NCBI GenBank assembly: GCA_000171875.1
Contig: ABHI01000001.1
Coordinates: 1,003,001-1,067,000 of the forward strand
DNA: 64,000 nucleotides
From: Flavobacteriales bacterium ALC-1
GTDB taxonomy: Bacteria; Bacteroidota; Bacteroidia; Flavobacteriales; Flavobacteriaceae
Direction: 5' to 3'
Positions within the stretch are counted from its first letter, which is position 1; each line of letters begins with the position of its first letter. Position numbers and translations under genes: made by a program. The notes under the pieces were generated by a model. That model was not told the origin of the DNA and did not search any database. It worked only from the letters and a program-made list of their open reading frames with translations. Positions 36,427-44,732 of this stretch are shown in pieces.

Positions 36427-37277
36427 TGACTATTGAAAAGAATATAATATTAAACCGAACAGGTAAAAAACCAATATTAATAGATACGTTTTATTCTGAA
36501 GAAAAAACGAATCAACCAATTATAATCTTTTGTCATGGATACAAAGGTTTTAAAGATTGGGGAGCATGGGATTTAATGGCAAAAAAAATTGCTGAAGCAG
36601 GTAATTACTTTATTAAATTCAATTTTTCGCATAATGGTGGTACAATGGAGAATCCTATTGATTTTCCAGATTTAGAAGCCTTTGGAAACAATAATTACAC
36701 TAAAGAGCTTGATGACTTAAATGATATTTTTGGTTGGGTTCAAGATAGATTTATAGACAATTCATTAGTAGATATAAATCAAATCTGCTTAGTTGGCCAT
36801 AGTCGTGGTGGTGGTATTGCTATATTAAAAGCCTCAGAAGATATTAGAATTACCAAACTCATCACTTTAGCAAGTGTTTGTAGCTTTGGGAAGCGAACGT
36901 CCACAGTTGGTGATTTAGAAGCGTGGAAAAAAACTGGTGTTAAATATGTACTTAATGGTAGAACAAAACAAAAAATGCCACATTATTATCAATTCTATGA
37001 AGATTTTATTGCTAATGAAGAGCGTCTAAATATAGAATTAGCAGTAAAACGGTTAAACATCCCTTACTTAATTATTCATGGTGATAATGACACTTCTATT
37101 TTAATAGATGAGGCTAAACAATTACAACAATGGAATCCTAAAAGTCAACTCGAAATTATTGAAGGTGCTAACCATGTGTTTAATACCAAACATCCTTGGG
37201 AAAAGGAAAATATTTCGGCAGAATTAGAAACGGTAGTATCACACATTTCTATGTTCACTAATTTGCAATTATTTTAA
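36426..37277 (+). CDS. Alpha/beta hydrolase (S9/dienelactone-like)
   Basis: 283 residues, no signal peptide. FCHGYKGFKDWG gives the oxyanion region, LVGHSRGGGIAI the nucleophile elbow, IHGDNDTSI the acid and GANHVFN the catalytic His. It is probably an esterase or peptidase-like enzyme; the substrate is unknown. Its ATG overlaps the stop of the AddB-like gene by one base (TAATG), so they are translated together. Its 3' end overlaps the converging Usp gene by 9 nt. Confidence 0.85.
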   Translation: MTIEKNIILNRTGKKPILIDTFYSEEKTNQPIIIFCHGYKGFKDWGAWDLMAKKIAEAGNYFIKFNFSHNGGTMENPIDFPDLEAFGNNNYTKELDDLNDIFGWVQDRFIDNSLVDINQICLVGHSRGGGIAILKASEDIRITKLITLASVCSFGKRTSTVGDLEAWKKTGVKYVLNGRTKQKMPHYYQFYEDFIANEERLNIELAVKRLNIPYLIIHGDNDTSILIDEAKQLQQWNPKSQLEIIEGANHVFNTKHPWEKENISAELETVVSHISMFTNLQLF

Positions 37278-38066
37278 ACCGCTTAAGACTAAAACTGGTA
37301 ATTCAGAACTGTAAAAATCTTTTTTTAGAATCGTATTGTCCTCCCAAAGCTTCTTGAAAAAACCTCTTTTTCGTCGCACCACACATAGTAAGTCTGGAGA
37401 ATTAGATTTGTAGTGTTCTAAAACTGCCTGGAACGTTGTTGGTCTCTCTGCTATTGTTTTATTAGTTATAGTGCTTTCCAATTCATTATTAAGAATAAAA
37501 TCTTCATCCTTATGATGTGGAGTTTTTACTAAAAGCAAATTAACTACAGCTTTAAATTGATTTTTAATTGCTAATAAAGGATATAGAACACCTTCTTTCT
37601 TAGTCATTGCAGATTTCATCGCTACTAAGATTTTAACAATAGGCTTGTATACATAGCCTTCAGGTACTATTATCGCTGGTATTTGGGTGCGTTTAACAAT
37701 TTTTCCTGATGTCCTCCCCAAATACACTTCGTCTTTAATAGAATTAGTACGAGGTTCTAAAATGATTAAATCCACATTTAAAGCATCACAAGCTTTTTCT
37801 ATGGTATCAACTAATTTTCCTTTAAAAGTTCGCGTATAAACCTCAACACCTTCAGTATTGATAGAAGCTACATGAGACTCTAAAAATGCCTTAGACTCAC
37901 GCTCTATTATATGATCTACTTTAATCATTGTACCTGCTTTGGTATAAACATTATATATTTGAACAACATATAATTTTGCACCAAAAGCTTTCGCAAAATC
38001 AACAGCATATTGTAAGTGCGATTTTGCATTTTTTGAAGACCCAACAGGAACTAAAATCGTTTTCAT
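37269..38066 (-). CDS. Universal stress protein, tandem Usp domains
   Basis: 265 residues from the ATG at 38066 (MKTILVPVGSSKNAKSHL). Two Usp folds are present: residues 1-140 are well preserved (ending GRTSGKIVKRTQIPAIIVPEG, close to the nucleotide-binding GxxG-x9-G[S/T] region); the second half is more diverged (VLEHYKSNSPDLLCVV). It is likely a stress-induced nucleotide-binding protein. Upstream in-frame TTG at 38087 overlaps a TATTTTTG promoter box, so it is not the start. Confidence 0.87.
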   Translation of the reverse strand: MKTILVPVGSSKNAKSHLQYAVDFAKAFGAKLYVVQIYNVYTKAGTMIKVDHIIERESKAFLESHVASINTEGVEVYTRTFKGKLVDTIEKACDALNVDLIILEPRTNSIKDEVYLGRTSGKIVKRTQIPAIIVPEGYVYKPIVKILVAMKSAMTKKEGVLYPLLAIKNQFKAVVNLLLVKTPHHKDEDFILNNELESTITNKTIAERPTTFQAVLEHYKSNSPDLLCVVRRKRGFFKKLWEDNTILKKDFYSSELPVLVLSGLK

Positions 38067-38084
38067 ATTAATCATTATTTGATG

Positions 38085-38092
38085 CAAAAATA
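38085..38092 (-). promoter_or_regulatory. Candidate -7 box for Usp gene
   Basis: The minus strand reads TATTTTTG, an exact TAnnTTTG match about 18 nt before ATG 38066. Confidence 0.5.
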
Positions 38093-38102
38093 AACATTAT
38101 AA

Positions 38103-38603
38103 ATGATTCGTAAAGGTAAACCATCAGATATAGAAACAATAATAAGCATGACAAAAGCTTGTGCTAAGACCATGATTGCCAATGGTATTTACCAATGGAA
38201 TGAGCATTATCCTAATCCATCGGCTTTCGAAAATGACATTAAACGAGATGAACTTTATGTTCTAGAAATTAATGAACAGGTAAAAGGCACTATTGTAATT
38301 TCTACATTTATGGACGAAGAATATGTACCTATAAAATGGTTGACTAAAAATGAAAACAACATTTATATTCATCGTTTAGCTATCCATCCAAAACTGCAAG
38401 GAAAAGGTTGCGCGCAACAACTTATGAGCTTTGCAGAGCAGTTTGCTATAGAAAACAGCTATAGTTCTATTCGATTAGACACGTTTTCACAGAACAAAAG
38501 AAACCAAAAGTTTTACGAACTTCGCGGTTATAACCGATTAGGTGATATTTACTTTCCTAAGCAAAGTGAATTCCCTTTTCATTGTTACGAATTGTTGCTT
38601 TGA
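38103..38603 (+). CDS. GNAT family N-acetyltransferase
   Basis: 166 residues. The acetyl-CoA binding motif A is IHRLAIHPKLQGKGCAQQLM, and the following RLDTFSQNKRNQKFYELRGY matches motif B. The substrate (amine, peptide or small molecule) is unknown. The stop overlaps the probable TTG start of the MATE gene in the sequence TTGA, indicating coupling. It is divergent from the Usp gene. Confidence 0.88.
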   Translation: MIRKGKPSDIETIISMTKACAKTMIANGIYQWNEHYPNPSAFENDIKRDELYVLEINEQVKGTIVISTFMDEEYVPIKWLTKNENNIYIHRLAIHPKLQGKGCAQQLMSFAEQFAIENSYSSIRLDTFSQNKRNQKFYELRGYNRLGDIYFPKQSEFPFHCYELLL

Positions 38604-39934
38604 GTACTACAATAACCTTAAAACAAATCAACAAACTTGCGATACCAGCATTGATTTCTGGTGTGTCTGAGCCTATATTATCTTTAACTGATGCAGCTAT
38701 CATTGGTAATATGGACTATAATGCCACAACATCTTTAGCTGCTGTTGGCATTGTTGGTACTTTCTTTTCTATGCTAATTTGGGTTTTAGGACAAACTAGA
38801 AGTGCCATTTCTTCTATTGTTTCTCAATACCTTGGAGCAGGAGACATTGAAAAAGTTAAAAACTTACCAGCTCAAGCCATCTTTTTAATTACATCGCTTA
38901 GTTTAATTATTATAGCAGTCACTTACCCTTTGGCATCACAGATTTTTAAACTCTATAACGCCTCAGACTTAATCTTAAATTACAGTGTAGATTATTACCA
39001 AATACGTGTTTTTGGTTTTCCATTCACATTATTCACTATTGCCATTTTTGGGACATTTAGAGGGCTTCAAAACACCTATTACCCAATGCTTATAGCTATT
39101 ACTGGTGCTATTGCTAATATTGTACTTGATATTGTTTTGGTGTATGGTATAGATGGTATCGTACCTGCGATGCATATTAAAGGTGCTGCTTATGCTAGTG
39201 TTTTTGCTCAAATTATTATGGCTGGTCTTTCAGCTTATTATTTATTGAAAAAGACCGACATTCCTTTATTAATTAAATTTCCTTTTAATCCAGAAATAAA
39301 ACGTTTTGTTTTAATGATTCTTAATTTATTCATTAGAACCATAGCTCTAAATGCCGCTTTATATTTTGGAACCAGTCTTGCCACTAAATATGGCACAACC
39401 TATATAGCTGCTTATACTATTGCAATAAATTTGTGGTTTCTAGGTGCTTTCCTAATAGATGGTTATGCCAGTGCTGGTAATATTTTATCTGGTAAATTGT
39501 TAGGAGCTAAAGACTATAGAAATCTTATAGATTTGAGCAATATGCTTATTAAGTATGGGATTATTGTAGGTATTATAATAGGTTTGGTTGGAGCTGTTTT
39601 TTATTATCCTATTGGACATCTTTTTACTAATGATGAAAAGGTTTTAATCGAGTTTTATAAGGTCTTTTGGATTATACTAGTGATGCAACCTTTATGTGCA
39701 TTAGCCTTTATCTTTGATGGTGTTTTTAAAGGTTTGGGTAGAATGAAATATCTAAGAAATGTGTTAGTGCTTTCTACACTCTTAGTATTCATTCCTATTA
39801 TTTTTTGGGTTGATGCATTAGACTATAAACTCTATGGTATTTTCATAGCTTTTACACTTTGGATTATAGCAAGAGGAATTCCTTTAATCATAAAATTCCG
39901 TAAAACATTTAAACCGCTTGCACAAAACCCTTAA
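38600..39934 (+). CDS. MATE family efflux transporter
   Basis: 444 residues with about twelve hydrophobic segments. LKQINKLAIPALISGVSEP at the start and GLQNTYYPMLIAITGAIANIVLDIVLVYG in the middle are typical of the DinF-like branch of MATE transporters, which export drugs or oxidised compounds using Na+ or H+. The start is probably TTG at 38600, overlapping the GNAT stop (TTGA). The frame opens further upstream, but that would overlap GNAT more. Confidence 0.88.
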   Translation: MSTTITLKQINKLAIPALISGVSEPILSLTDAAIIGNMDYNATTSLAAVGIVGTFFSMLIWVLGQTRSAISSIVSQYLGAGDIEKVKNLPAQAIFLITSLSLIIIAVTYPLASQIFKLYNASDLILNYSVDYYQIRVFGFPFTLFTIAIFGTFRGLQNTYYPMLIAITGAIANIVLDIVLVYGIDGIVPAMHIKGAAYASVFAQIIMAGLSAYYLLKKTDIPLLIKFPFNPEIKRFVLMILNLFIRTIALNAALYFGTSLATKYGTTYIAAYTIAINLWFLGAFLIDGYASAGNILSGKLLGAKDYRNLIDLSNMLIKYGIIVGIIIGLVGAVFYYPIGHLFTNDEKVLIEFYKVFWIILVMQPLCALAFIFDGVFKGLGRMKYLRNVLVLSTLLVFIPIIFWVDALDYKLYGIFIAFTLWIIARGIPLIIKFRKTFKPLAQNP

Positions 39935-39965
39935 ATTTGGACGATAAATCAATTATTTGATCTAA

Positions 39966-40142
39966 ATGAATTTGTTAATTTCAATAATACAAAACGTTGA
40001 TATAGACCAAAAAATTAAAGAAGCTCCTGACAGTGGATATAGTATTGGTGTTTTCATTGGTACAATCTTACCTTTTGTAATTTTGGTTGCCATAGCTTAT
40101 GCTATTTACAGATATAATAAAAACAGAATAAAAGACAAATAA
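39966..40142 (+). CDS. 58-residue single-span membrane protein
   Basis: Found by direct translation from ATG 39966. The product begins MNLLISIIQNVDIDQKIKEA, has one hydrophobic span (about residues 26-48, SIGVFIGTILPFVILVAIA), and ends in a basic tail YRYNKNRIKDK. This fits an inner-membrane miniprotein with the tail inside. It follows the MATE gene by 31 nt, and its stop is one base from the next ATG, in a chain leading to queD. I know no family. Confidence 0.7.
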   Translation: MNLLISIIQNVDIDQKIKEAPDSGYSIGVFIGTILPFVILVAIAYAIYRYNKNRIKDK

Positions 40143-40143
40143 C

Positions 40144-40221
40144 ATGGGGAATTATCTTTTTCTAATATTAGCCTTAGGCATTATTGTTGTCTATTTCTAT
40201 AATCGAAACAAAAAACGTTAA
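40144..40221 (+). CDS. 25-residue membrane peptide
   Basis: MGNYLFLILALGIIVVYFYN followed by RNKKR, 25 residues. Nearly the whole peptide is one hydrophobic helix with a positively charged C-terminus. It starts one base after the stop of the 58-residue gene, and its TAA overlaps the ATG of queD (TAATG). Such tight overlap on both sides makes it likely to be translated. Function unknown. Confidence 0.6.
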   Translation: MGNYLFLILALGIIVVYFYNRNKKR

Positions 40222-40673
40222 TGAGCAACATTCGTATAACAAAGCAGTTTTCTTTTGAAACAGGTCACGCACTTTACGGCTATGATGGTAAGTGCAAAAA
40301 CGTACATGGTCATAGTTATCGGCTAGATGTTACAGTCATTGGCTCACCTATTTCTGACAATACAAACGTTAAATTCGGAATGGTAATCGATTTTAGCGAT
40401 CTAAAAAAAATAGTGAAAGAAGAAATCGTTGATGTGTTTGACCATGCAACAGTGTTTAATAAAAACACACCTCATGTAGAGTTAGCAAAAGAATTAAAAG
40501 ATAGAGGGCACAACGTATTATTGGTTAATTACCAGCCAACAAGTGAAATGATGGTGATTGATTTTGCTGAGAAAATAAAACAACGTTTGCCAAACAATAT
40601 AAAACTACATTCTTTAAAATTACAAGAAACAGCAACCAGCTTTGCAGAGTGGTATGCTTCTGATAATGAGTAA
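40221..40673 (+). CDS. queD: 6-pyruvoyltetrahydropterin / 6-carboxytetrahydropterin synthase
   Basis: 150 residues. The zinc motif is split: H16 region FETGHALYGY, then CKNVHGHSY with the catalytic Cys and two zinc His. DHATVFN and a C-terminal LQETATSFAEWY are also typical. QueD makes 6-carboxytetrahydropterin in queuosine synthesis; a biopterin role is the alternative. No other queuosine genes lie in the window. Its last 8 nt overlap lpxH. Confidence 0.9.
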   Translation: MSNIRITKQFSFETGHALYGYDGKCKNVHGHSYRLDVTVIGSPISDNTNVKFGMVIDFSDLKKIVKEEIVDVFDHATVFNKNTPHVELAKELKDRGHNVLLVNYQPTSEMMVIDFAEKIKQRLPNNIKLHSLKLQETATSFAEWYASDNE

Positions 40674-41442
40674 CAACCATCACATAGAGATTCCTACTGG
40701 GAAAAAAATTTACTTTTCTTCAGACAATCATTTGGGAGCTCCAACTAAGGAAGCCTCTCTACCTCGCGAAAAGAAATTCGTGGCTTGGTTAGATGAAGTA
40801 AAACATAATGCTGCAGCCATTTTTCTTTTAGGAGATTTATTTGATTTTTGGATGGAATATAAACGTGTTGTTCCAAAAGGTTTTACAAGAACTTTGGGGA
40901 AACTAGCAGAAATTAGTGATTCTGGTATTCCTATTTATTACTTTGTTGGTAATCACGACCTTTGGATGAATGGCTATTTTGAAGAAGAACTTGGTATTCC
41001 TGTATATCATAAACCACAAGAATTCACATTTAACAACACTTCTTTTTTTATAGGTCACGGAGATGGTTTAGGGCCAGGCGATAAAGGCTATAAACGTATG
41101 AAAAAAGTGTTTACCAATCCCATTTGTAAGTGGCTATTTAAACGTTTAATTCATCCAGATTTTGGAATGCGAATTGGACATCATCTATCTGTAAAAAACA
41201 AAATGATATCTGGAGATGAAGATGCTAAATTTTTAGGAGAAGATAATGAGTGGTTGGCTGTTTACTGTAAGCGAAAGCTCGAAACTAAACACAGAGATTT
41301 CTTTGTGTTTGGCCACAGACATTTACCGTTAGAGATTAAATTAAGCGATAAGTCCAAATACATCAATTTAGGAGATTGGATTCAGTATTATACTTATGGC
41401 TCATTTGATGGAGTCACTTTTGAATTAAAAGTGTATAAGTAG
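40666..41442 (+). CDS. lpxH: UDP-2,3-diacylglucosamine diphosphatase
   Basis: 258 residues from ATG 40666 (the frame opens further upstream inside queD, but MSNNHHIEIPTGKKIYFSS is the better start). A calcineurin-like metallophosphatase: SSDNHLG, LLGDLFDFW, VGNHDLWM, IGHGDGLGPG and FGHRHLP supply the metal ligands. It hydrolyses UDP-diacylglucosamine to lipid X in lipid A synthesis at the inner membrane. Translationally coupled to queD by an 8-nt overlap. Confidence 0.9.
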   Translation: MSNNHHIEIPTGKKIYFSSDNHLGAPTKEASLPREKKFVAWLDEVKHNAAAIFLLGDLFDFWMEYKRVVPKGFTRTLGKLAEISDSGIPIYYFVGNHDLWMNGYFEEELGIPVYHKPQEFTFNNTSFFIGHGDGLGPGDKGYKRMKKVFTNPICKWLFKRLIHPDFGMRIGHHLSVKNKMISGDEDAKFLGEDNEWLAVYCKRKLETKHRDFFVFGHRHLPLEIKLSDKSKYINLGDWIQYYTYGSFDGVTFELKVYK

Positions 41443-41485
41443 GTTTTTCTATTTCATTGCGACTTATCTATAAACCAACTTCATT

Positions 41486-42334
41486 ATGACGTATTCTCAA
41501 TTCAGAAATGAACAACAAACATTTCTATCTCCTCATGGAAATTTAAAATATATTGACAAAGGACAAGGAGAGGCTATTGTACTACTTCATGGTATTCCAA
41601 CATCAGGTTGGTTATATCGTAAAATGATTGATGAATTGTCGCAAAATTACAGAGTTATTGTCCCAGATATGATAGGCTTTGGCTCAAGCGACTCTCCAAA
41701 AGGTTATAAGCTATACGAGCCAAAAGAACATGCAAAAAGGCTATTAACTTTAATGCAATACTTAAAAATTAACTCTTGGAGTCATGTGTTTCATGATGCA
41801 GGTGGTCTTTGGACATGGGAACTTTTAAAAAAAGCCCCAGAAAAAATAAGTAAGTTGGTCATTTTGAATACTATTATTTACGAAGATGGGTTTAATCCAC
41901 CTATTCGATTTAAAAAAGGTTTTATTGCACAATGTATCATGGCAATGTATAGTAATGGAATAACCACTAACATGATGTTAAAAGGGTTATTTAAAACAGG
42001 ATTGTTAGATAATGCTATTATGTCTAAATCAGATATGGAGGGTTACAGAAAACCAATGCTTGAAGGCAAAGTAAAAGCCATGTACCATTTTTTTACTAAT
42101 ACGTGTAATGACTTACCTGATTATTCTTCTGTATTTGAAAACCTAAACATCCCTAAACTACTTATTTGGGGCAAACATGATGACTTTTTAGTTATAGATA
42201 AGATGAAAAGTAAAGTGTTTTCTAATTTAAAACTTAAAGAAGAAAACGTGCATTTAATTGAAGCAAAACACTTTATTCAAGAAGAAAAACCAAAGGCAAT
42301 TAACGAGTTAATTCTAAATTTTTTAGCGGATTAA
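41486..42334 (+). CDS. Alpha/beta hydrolase with Asp nucleophile (haloalkane dehalogenase-like)
   Basis: 282 residues. The oxyanion segment LLHGIPTSGWLYRKM and the nucleophile elbow VFHDAGGLWTW (H103, D104) carry Asp where esterases have Ser. The catalytic His lies in EAKHFIQEEKP (about H262). HDxGG with HF-x-QEE is characteristic of haloalkane and fluoroacetate dehalogenases. Actual activity may be dehalogenation or epoxide hydrolysis; the halide-binding residues cannot be judged with certainty. It follows lpxH by 43 nt, and its 3' end overlaps the converging MFS gene by 4 nt. Confidence 0.82.
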   Translation: MTYSQFRNEQQTFLSPHGNLKYIDKGQGEAIVLLHGIPTSGWLYRKMIDELSQNYRVIVPDMIGFGSSDSPKGYKLYEPKEHAKRLLTLMQYLKINSWSHVFHDAGGLWTWELLKKAPEKISKLVILNTIIYEDGFNPPIRFKKGFIAQCIMAMYSNGITTNMMLKGLFKTGLLDNAIMSKSDMEGYRKPMLEGKVKAMYHFFTNTCNDLPDYSSVFENLNIPKLLIWGKHDDFLVIDKMKSKVFSNLKLKEENVHLIEAKHFIQEEKPKAINELILNFLAD

Positions 42335-43599
42335 TTTTCATTTTCATGCTCCTTAACATCTTGTTGTAAATCTAGTTCTCGTAATGGTTTATTTTTAACA
42401 CCTATTACGGCAACAATAATAAGAGTTACTGTACCTCCAAGCATAACTGCTAAAGGCGCACCAAAAATACGTGCCGCTATGCCACTCTCGAGTGCGCCAA
42501 GCTCGTTAGAAGAACCCACAAACATAGAATTAACAGCACCTACTCGACCTCTCATATGATCTGGTGTTTTTAATTGAAGTATGGTTTGACGCACTACCAT
42601 TGAAATGCCATCAAAAACACCAGAAAAGAACAGCGCGATAACACTCAGCCATAATAATTTTGAAGCACCAAAAATGATCATACAAAATCCGAAACCAAAA
42701 ACTGAAATAAGCAACTTCCTTCCTGTATTCTTAGTAATTGGTATGTATGTTGTCGCTAACATAGTAATAATGCTACCTGAAGACAATGCTGCATTTAACA
42801 ATCCAAATCCTTTTGGACCTGCATCTAAAATATCTTTGGCGAATACGGCGAAAATCGCCACGGCTCCACCAAACAATACTGCAATCATATCTAAAGTTAA
42901 CGCTCCTAAAATGACTTTGTCATTAAACACAAAACTAAGTCCTGCCCTAAGACTTTCTTTTACGGTTTCATTAGACCCTTTATTTAAAATTGGTTTTTTA
43001 GCAATTTGAAAAACCAACACCAAAGCTAACATGACCAATAAAAATATAATACCTAGCGTATAGTGCACTCCAATCCAAGCAATTAAGAAACCACCACATA
43101 AGGCACCAAAAACATTGGCTCCTTTCCATGTACTACTGCTCCATGTTGCTGCATTAGGATATATCTTTTTGGGAACGAGAAGTGCAATAAGTGAGAAAAT
43201 AGTTGGACCGAAGAAGGCTCTTAGTACACCTCCAAAAAAGACCAGGCTATAAATTCCGTATAGAATTGTATTTGTCTCCCATGAGGATTCTATAGTATCG
43301 GACGTCAACCAGAACAAGCCAAAACTTATTAAAGAGAAGAGTATGATACAAAGTGCAAATAAATTTCGCTTTTCTTTTTTATCAACGATATGTCCTGCAA
43401 AAGGTGCTAGTAAAAATGCAGGTAAAAATTCACAGAGGCCTATAATTCCTAAAGACAAAGGATCTTCTGTTAGTGCATACACTTGCCATTCTATAACCAC
43501 AAACTGCATAGACCAACCAAAAACCAAAGCAAAACGCAACAATAAAAAGATATTGAATTCTTTGATTCTTAATGCCGCATATGGATCGTTTTTTGCCAA
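42331..43599 (-). CDS. MFS transporter (EntS-like)
   Basis: 422 residues, about 12 membrane spans. IEWQVYALTEDPLSLGIIGL and GHIVDKKEKRNLFALC (the intracellular loop motif A) and RRTILQLKTPDHMRGRVGAVNS-like sequence (VRQTILQLKTPDHMRGR) are typical of the MFS_3 group containing enterobactin exporter EntS. The substrate is unknown. It is the last gene of the minus-strand run osmC-GNAT-recJ-ompA-MFS, 3 nt after the OmpA gene. Confidence 0.87.
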   Translation of the reverse strand: MAKNDPYAALRIKEFNIFLLLRFALVFGWSMQFVVIEWQVYALTEDPLSLGIIGLCEFLPAFLLAPFAGHIVDKKEKRNLFALCIILFSLISFGLFWLTSDTIESSWETNTILYGIYSLVFFGGVLRAFFGPTIFSLIALLVPKKIYPNAATWSSSTWKGANVFGALCGGFLIAWIGVHYTLGIIFLLVMLALVLVFQIAKKPILNKGSNETVKESLRAGLSFVFNDKVILGALTLDMIAVLFGGAVAIFAVFAKDILDAGPKGFGLLNAALSSGSIITMLATTYIPITKNTGRKLLISVFGFGFCMIIFGASKLLWLSVIALFFSGVFDGISMVVRQTILQLKTPDHMRGRVGAVNSMFVGSSNELGALESGIAARIFGAPLAVMLGGTVTLIIVAVIGVKNKPLRELDLQQDVKEHENEN

Positions 43600-43602
43600 A
43601 AA

Positions 43603-44706
43603 TTAGCTATCTGTTAATTTAAATTCTACGCGTCTGTTTAATTGTCGTCCTTCATCAGTATCATTATCTGAAATTGGTTTGGAACTTCCAAATCCAATAA
43701 ATTGAATTCTAGACACATCTAGTCCTTGCGAAATTAAATAATCTACTACAGCTTTAGCACGTTGTTTAGATAATTCTTTATTTCTAGCTTCTAACCCTAC
43801 ATTGTCCGTATGTCCAAAGATTTTAACCTTTAAATCTTTGTTTTCTTTAAGGTGCTTATAGAGTTGATTTAATTCTCCTTTTGAAACGTCTAACAATTCA
43901 GACTTATCAAAATCGAATAATACGTTTTTAAAAGTGTAAACTTCGTTTACTTTTATCTCAGGTTCTTCAATTTTCTCTTTAATAGGTTTCATCTCTTTTT
44001 TTTCGACTGATTCTATTGAAACATTGTCTATGTAGTAGTATGAAAAGAAAAGTGTACTAGTGGAAAGTACCTGTTGTTTTTTAGTTTTAGAGTTTCTGTA
44101 AAAATTCCCAATCGAAAAGTAATTTTCATAGCCATCAGCAATAAATTCAAAGGAATATAACATCCATGATTCCTTGTTAGAAAAATAAATATTTTCCGAA
44201 TTAGAATACATTTTAAATTTTTCCTTTGTTGCTTTTGAAGGTTTTATTGCTTTCTCACATCTATTAGATGCATAACAAGGTTTTAACCGTTCTTCAGTAA
44301 TTAAAACCTGGATATCTTTTAATGCATAAGACGATTTATCAGCTAGACTTATATAAAAAGTCATCTTATACTTTTTTCCTTTTACTAATCTTTTAGACAG
44401 TTTTCCCTGAACGTATTCTCTATAGTTTTTATCTGTATAAACATAAATACCAGCATAAGCATCACCAGATTTAGGTTTTTGATAACCATTATAATTTTTA
44501 ATACCCGTGTTTTTATTCTCGGCACATGAGCTAAAAAAATCTGTTGAACCCATATTTGGTGTAGACCAATCAGGAACACTACTAGCAAATGTTCCTATAT
44601 GCCAAGGACATTCATTATGGATTTCAAAACTATGATTGATTACTAGGTTTTGTCCAGTTAAAATCTTACTAAAAATGAGGATAGAAATTATGGCCAGTTG
44701 TTTCAT
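43603..44706 (-). CDS. OmpA family protein with N-terminal jelly-roll-like domain
   Basis: 367 residues. Signal peptide (1-18, ILTGQ). Residues about 20-215 (LVINHSFEIHNECPWHIG ... DAYAGIYVYTDKNYREYVQGKL) look like a carbohydrate-binding jelly-roll rather than an OmpA barrel. A linker rich in Lys/Glu follows, and then the OmpA peptidoglycan-binding domain (about 250-365, IFGHTDNVGLEARNKELSKQRA). It may hold a sugar-binding module on the wall. Placed between recJ and the MFS gene in a tight operon. Confidence 0.85.
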   Translation of the reverse strand: MKQLAIISILIFSKILTGQNLVINHSFEIHNECPWHIGTFASSVPDWSTPNMGSTDFFSSCAENKNTGIKNYNGYQKPKSGDAYAGIYVYTDKNYREYVQGKLSKRLVKGKKYKMTFYISLADKSSYALKDIQVLITEERLKPCYASNRCEKAIKPSKATKEKFKMYSNSENIYFSNKESWMLYSFEFIADGYENYFSIGNFYRNSKTKKQQVLSTSTLFFSYYYIDNVSIESVEKKEMKPIKEKIEEPEIKVNEVYTFKNVLFDFDKSELLDVSKGELNQLYKHLKENKDLKVKIFGHTDNVGLEARNKELSKQRAKAVVDYLISQGLDVSRIQFIGFGSSKPISDNDTDEGRQLNRRVEFKLTDS

Positions 44707-44732
44707 ATTTACTCAACGAAATGTTCTGAATG

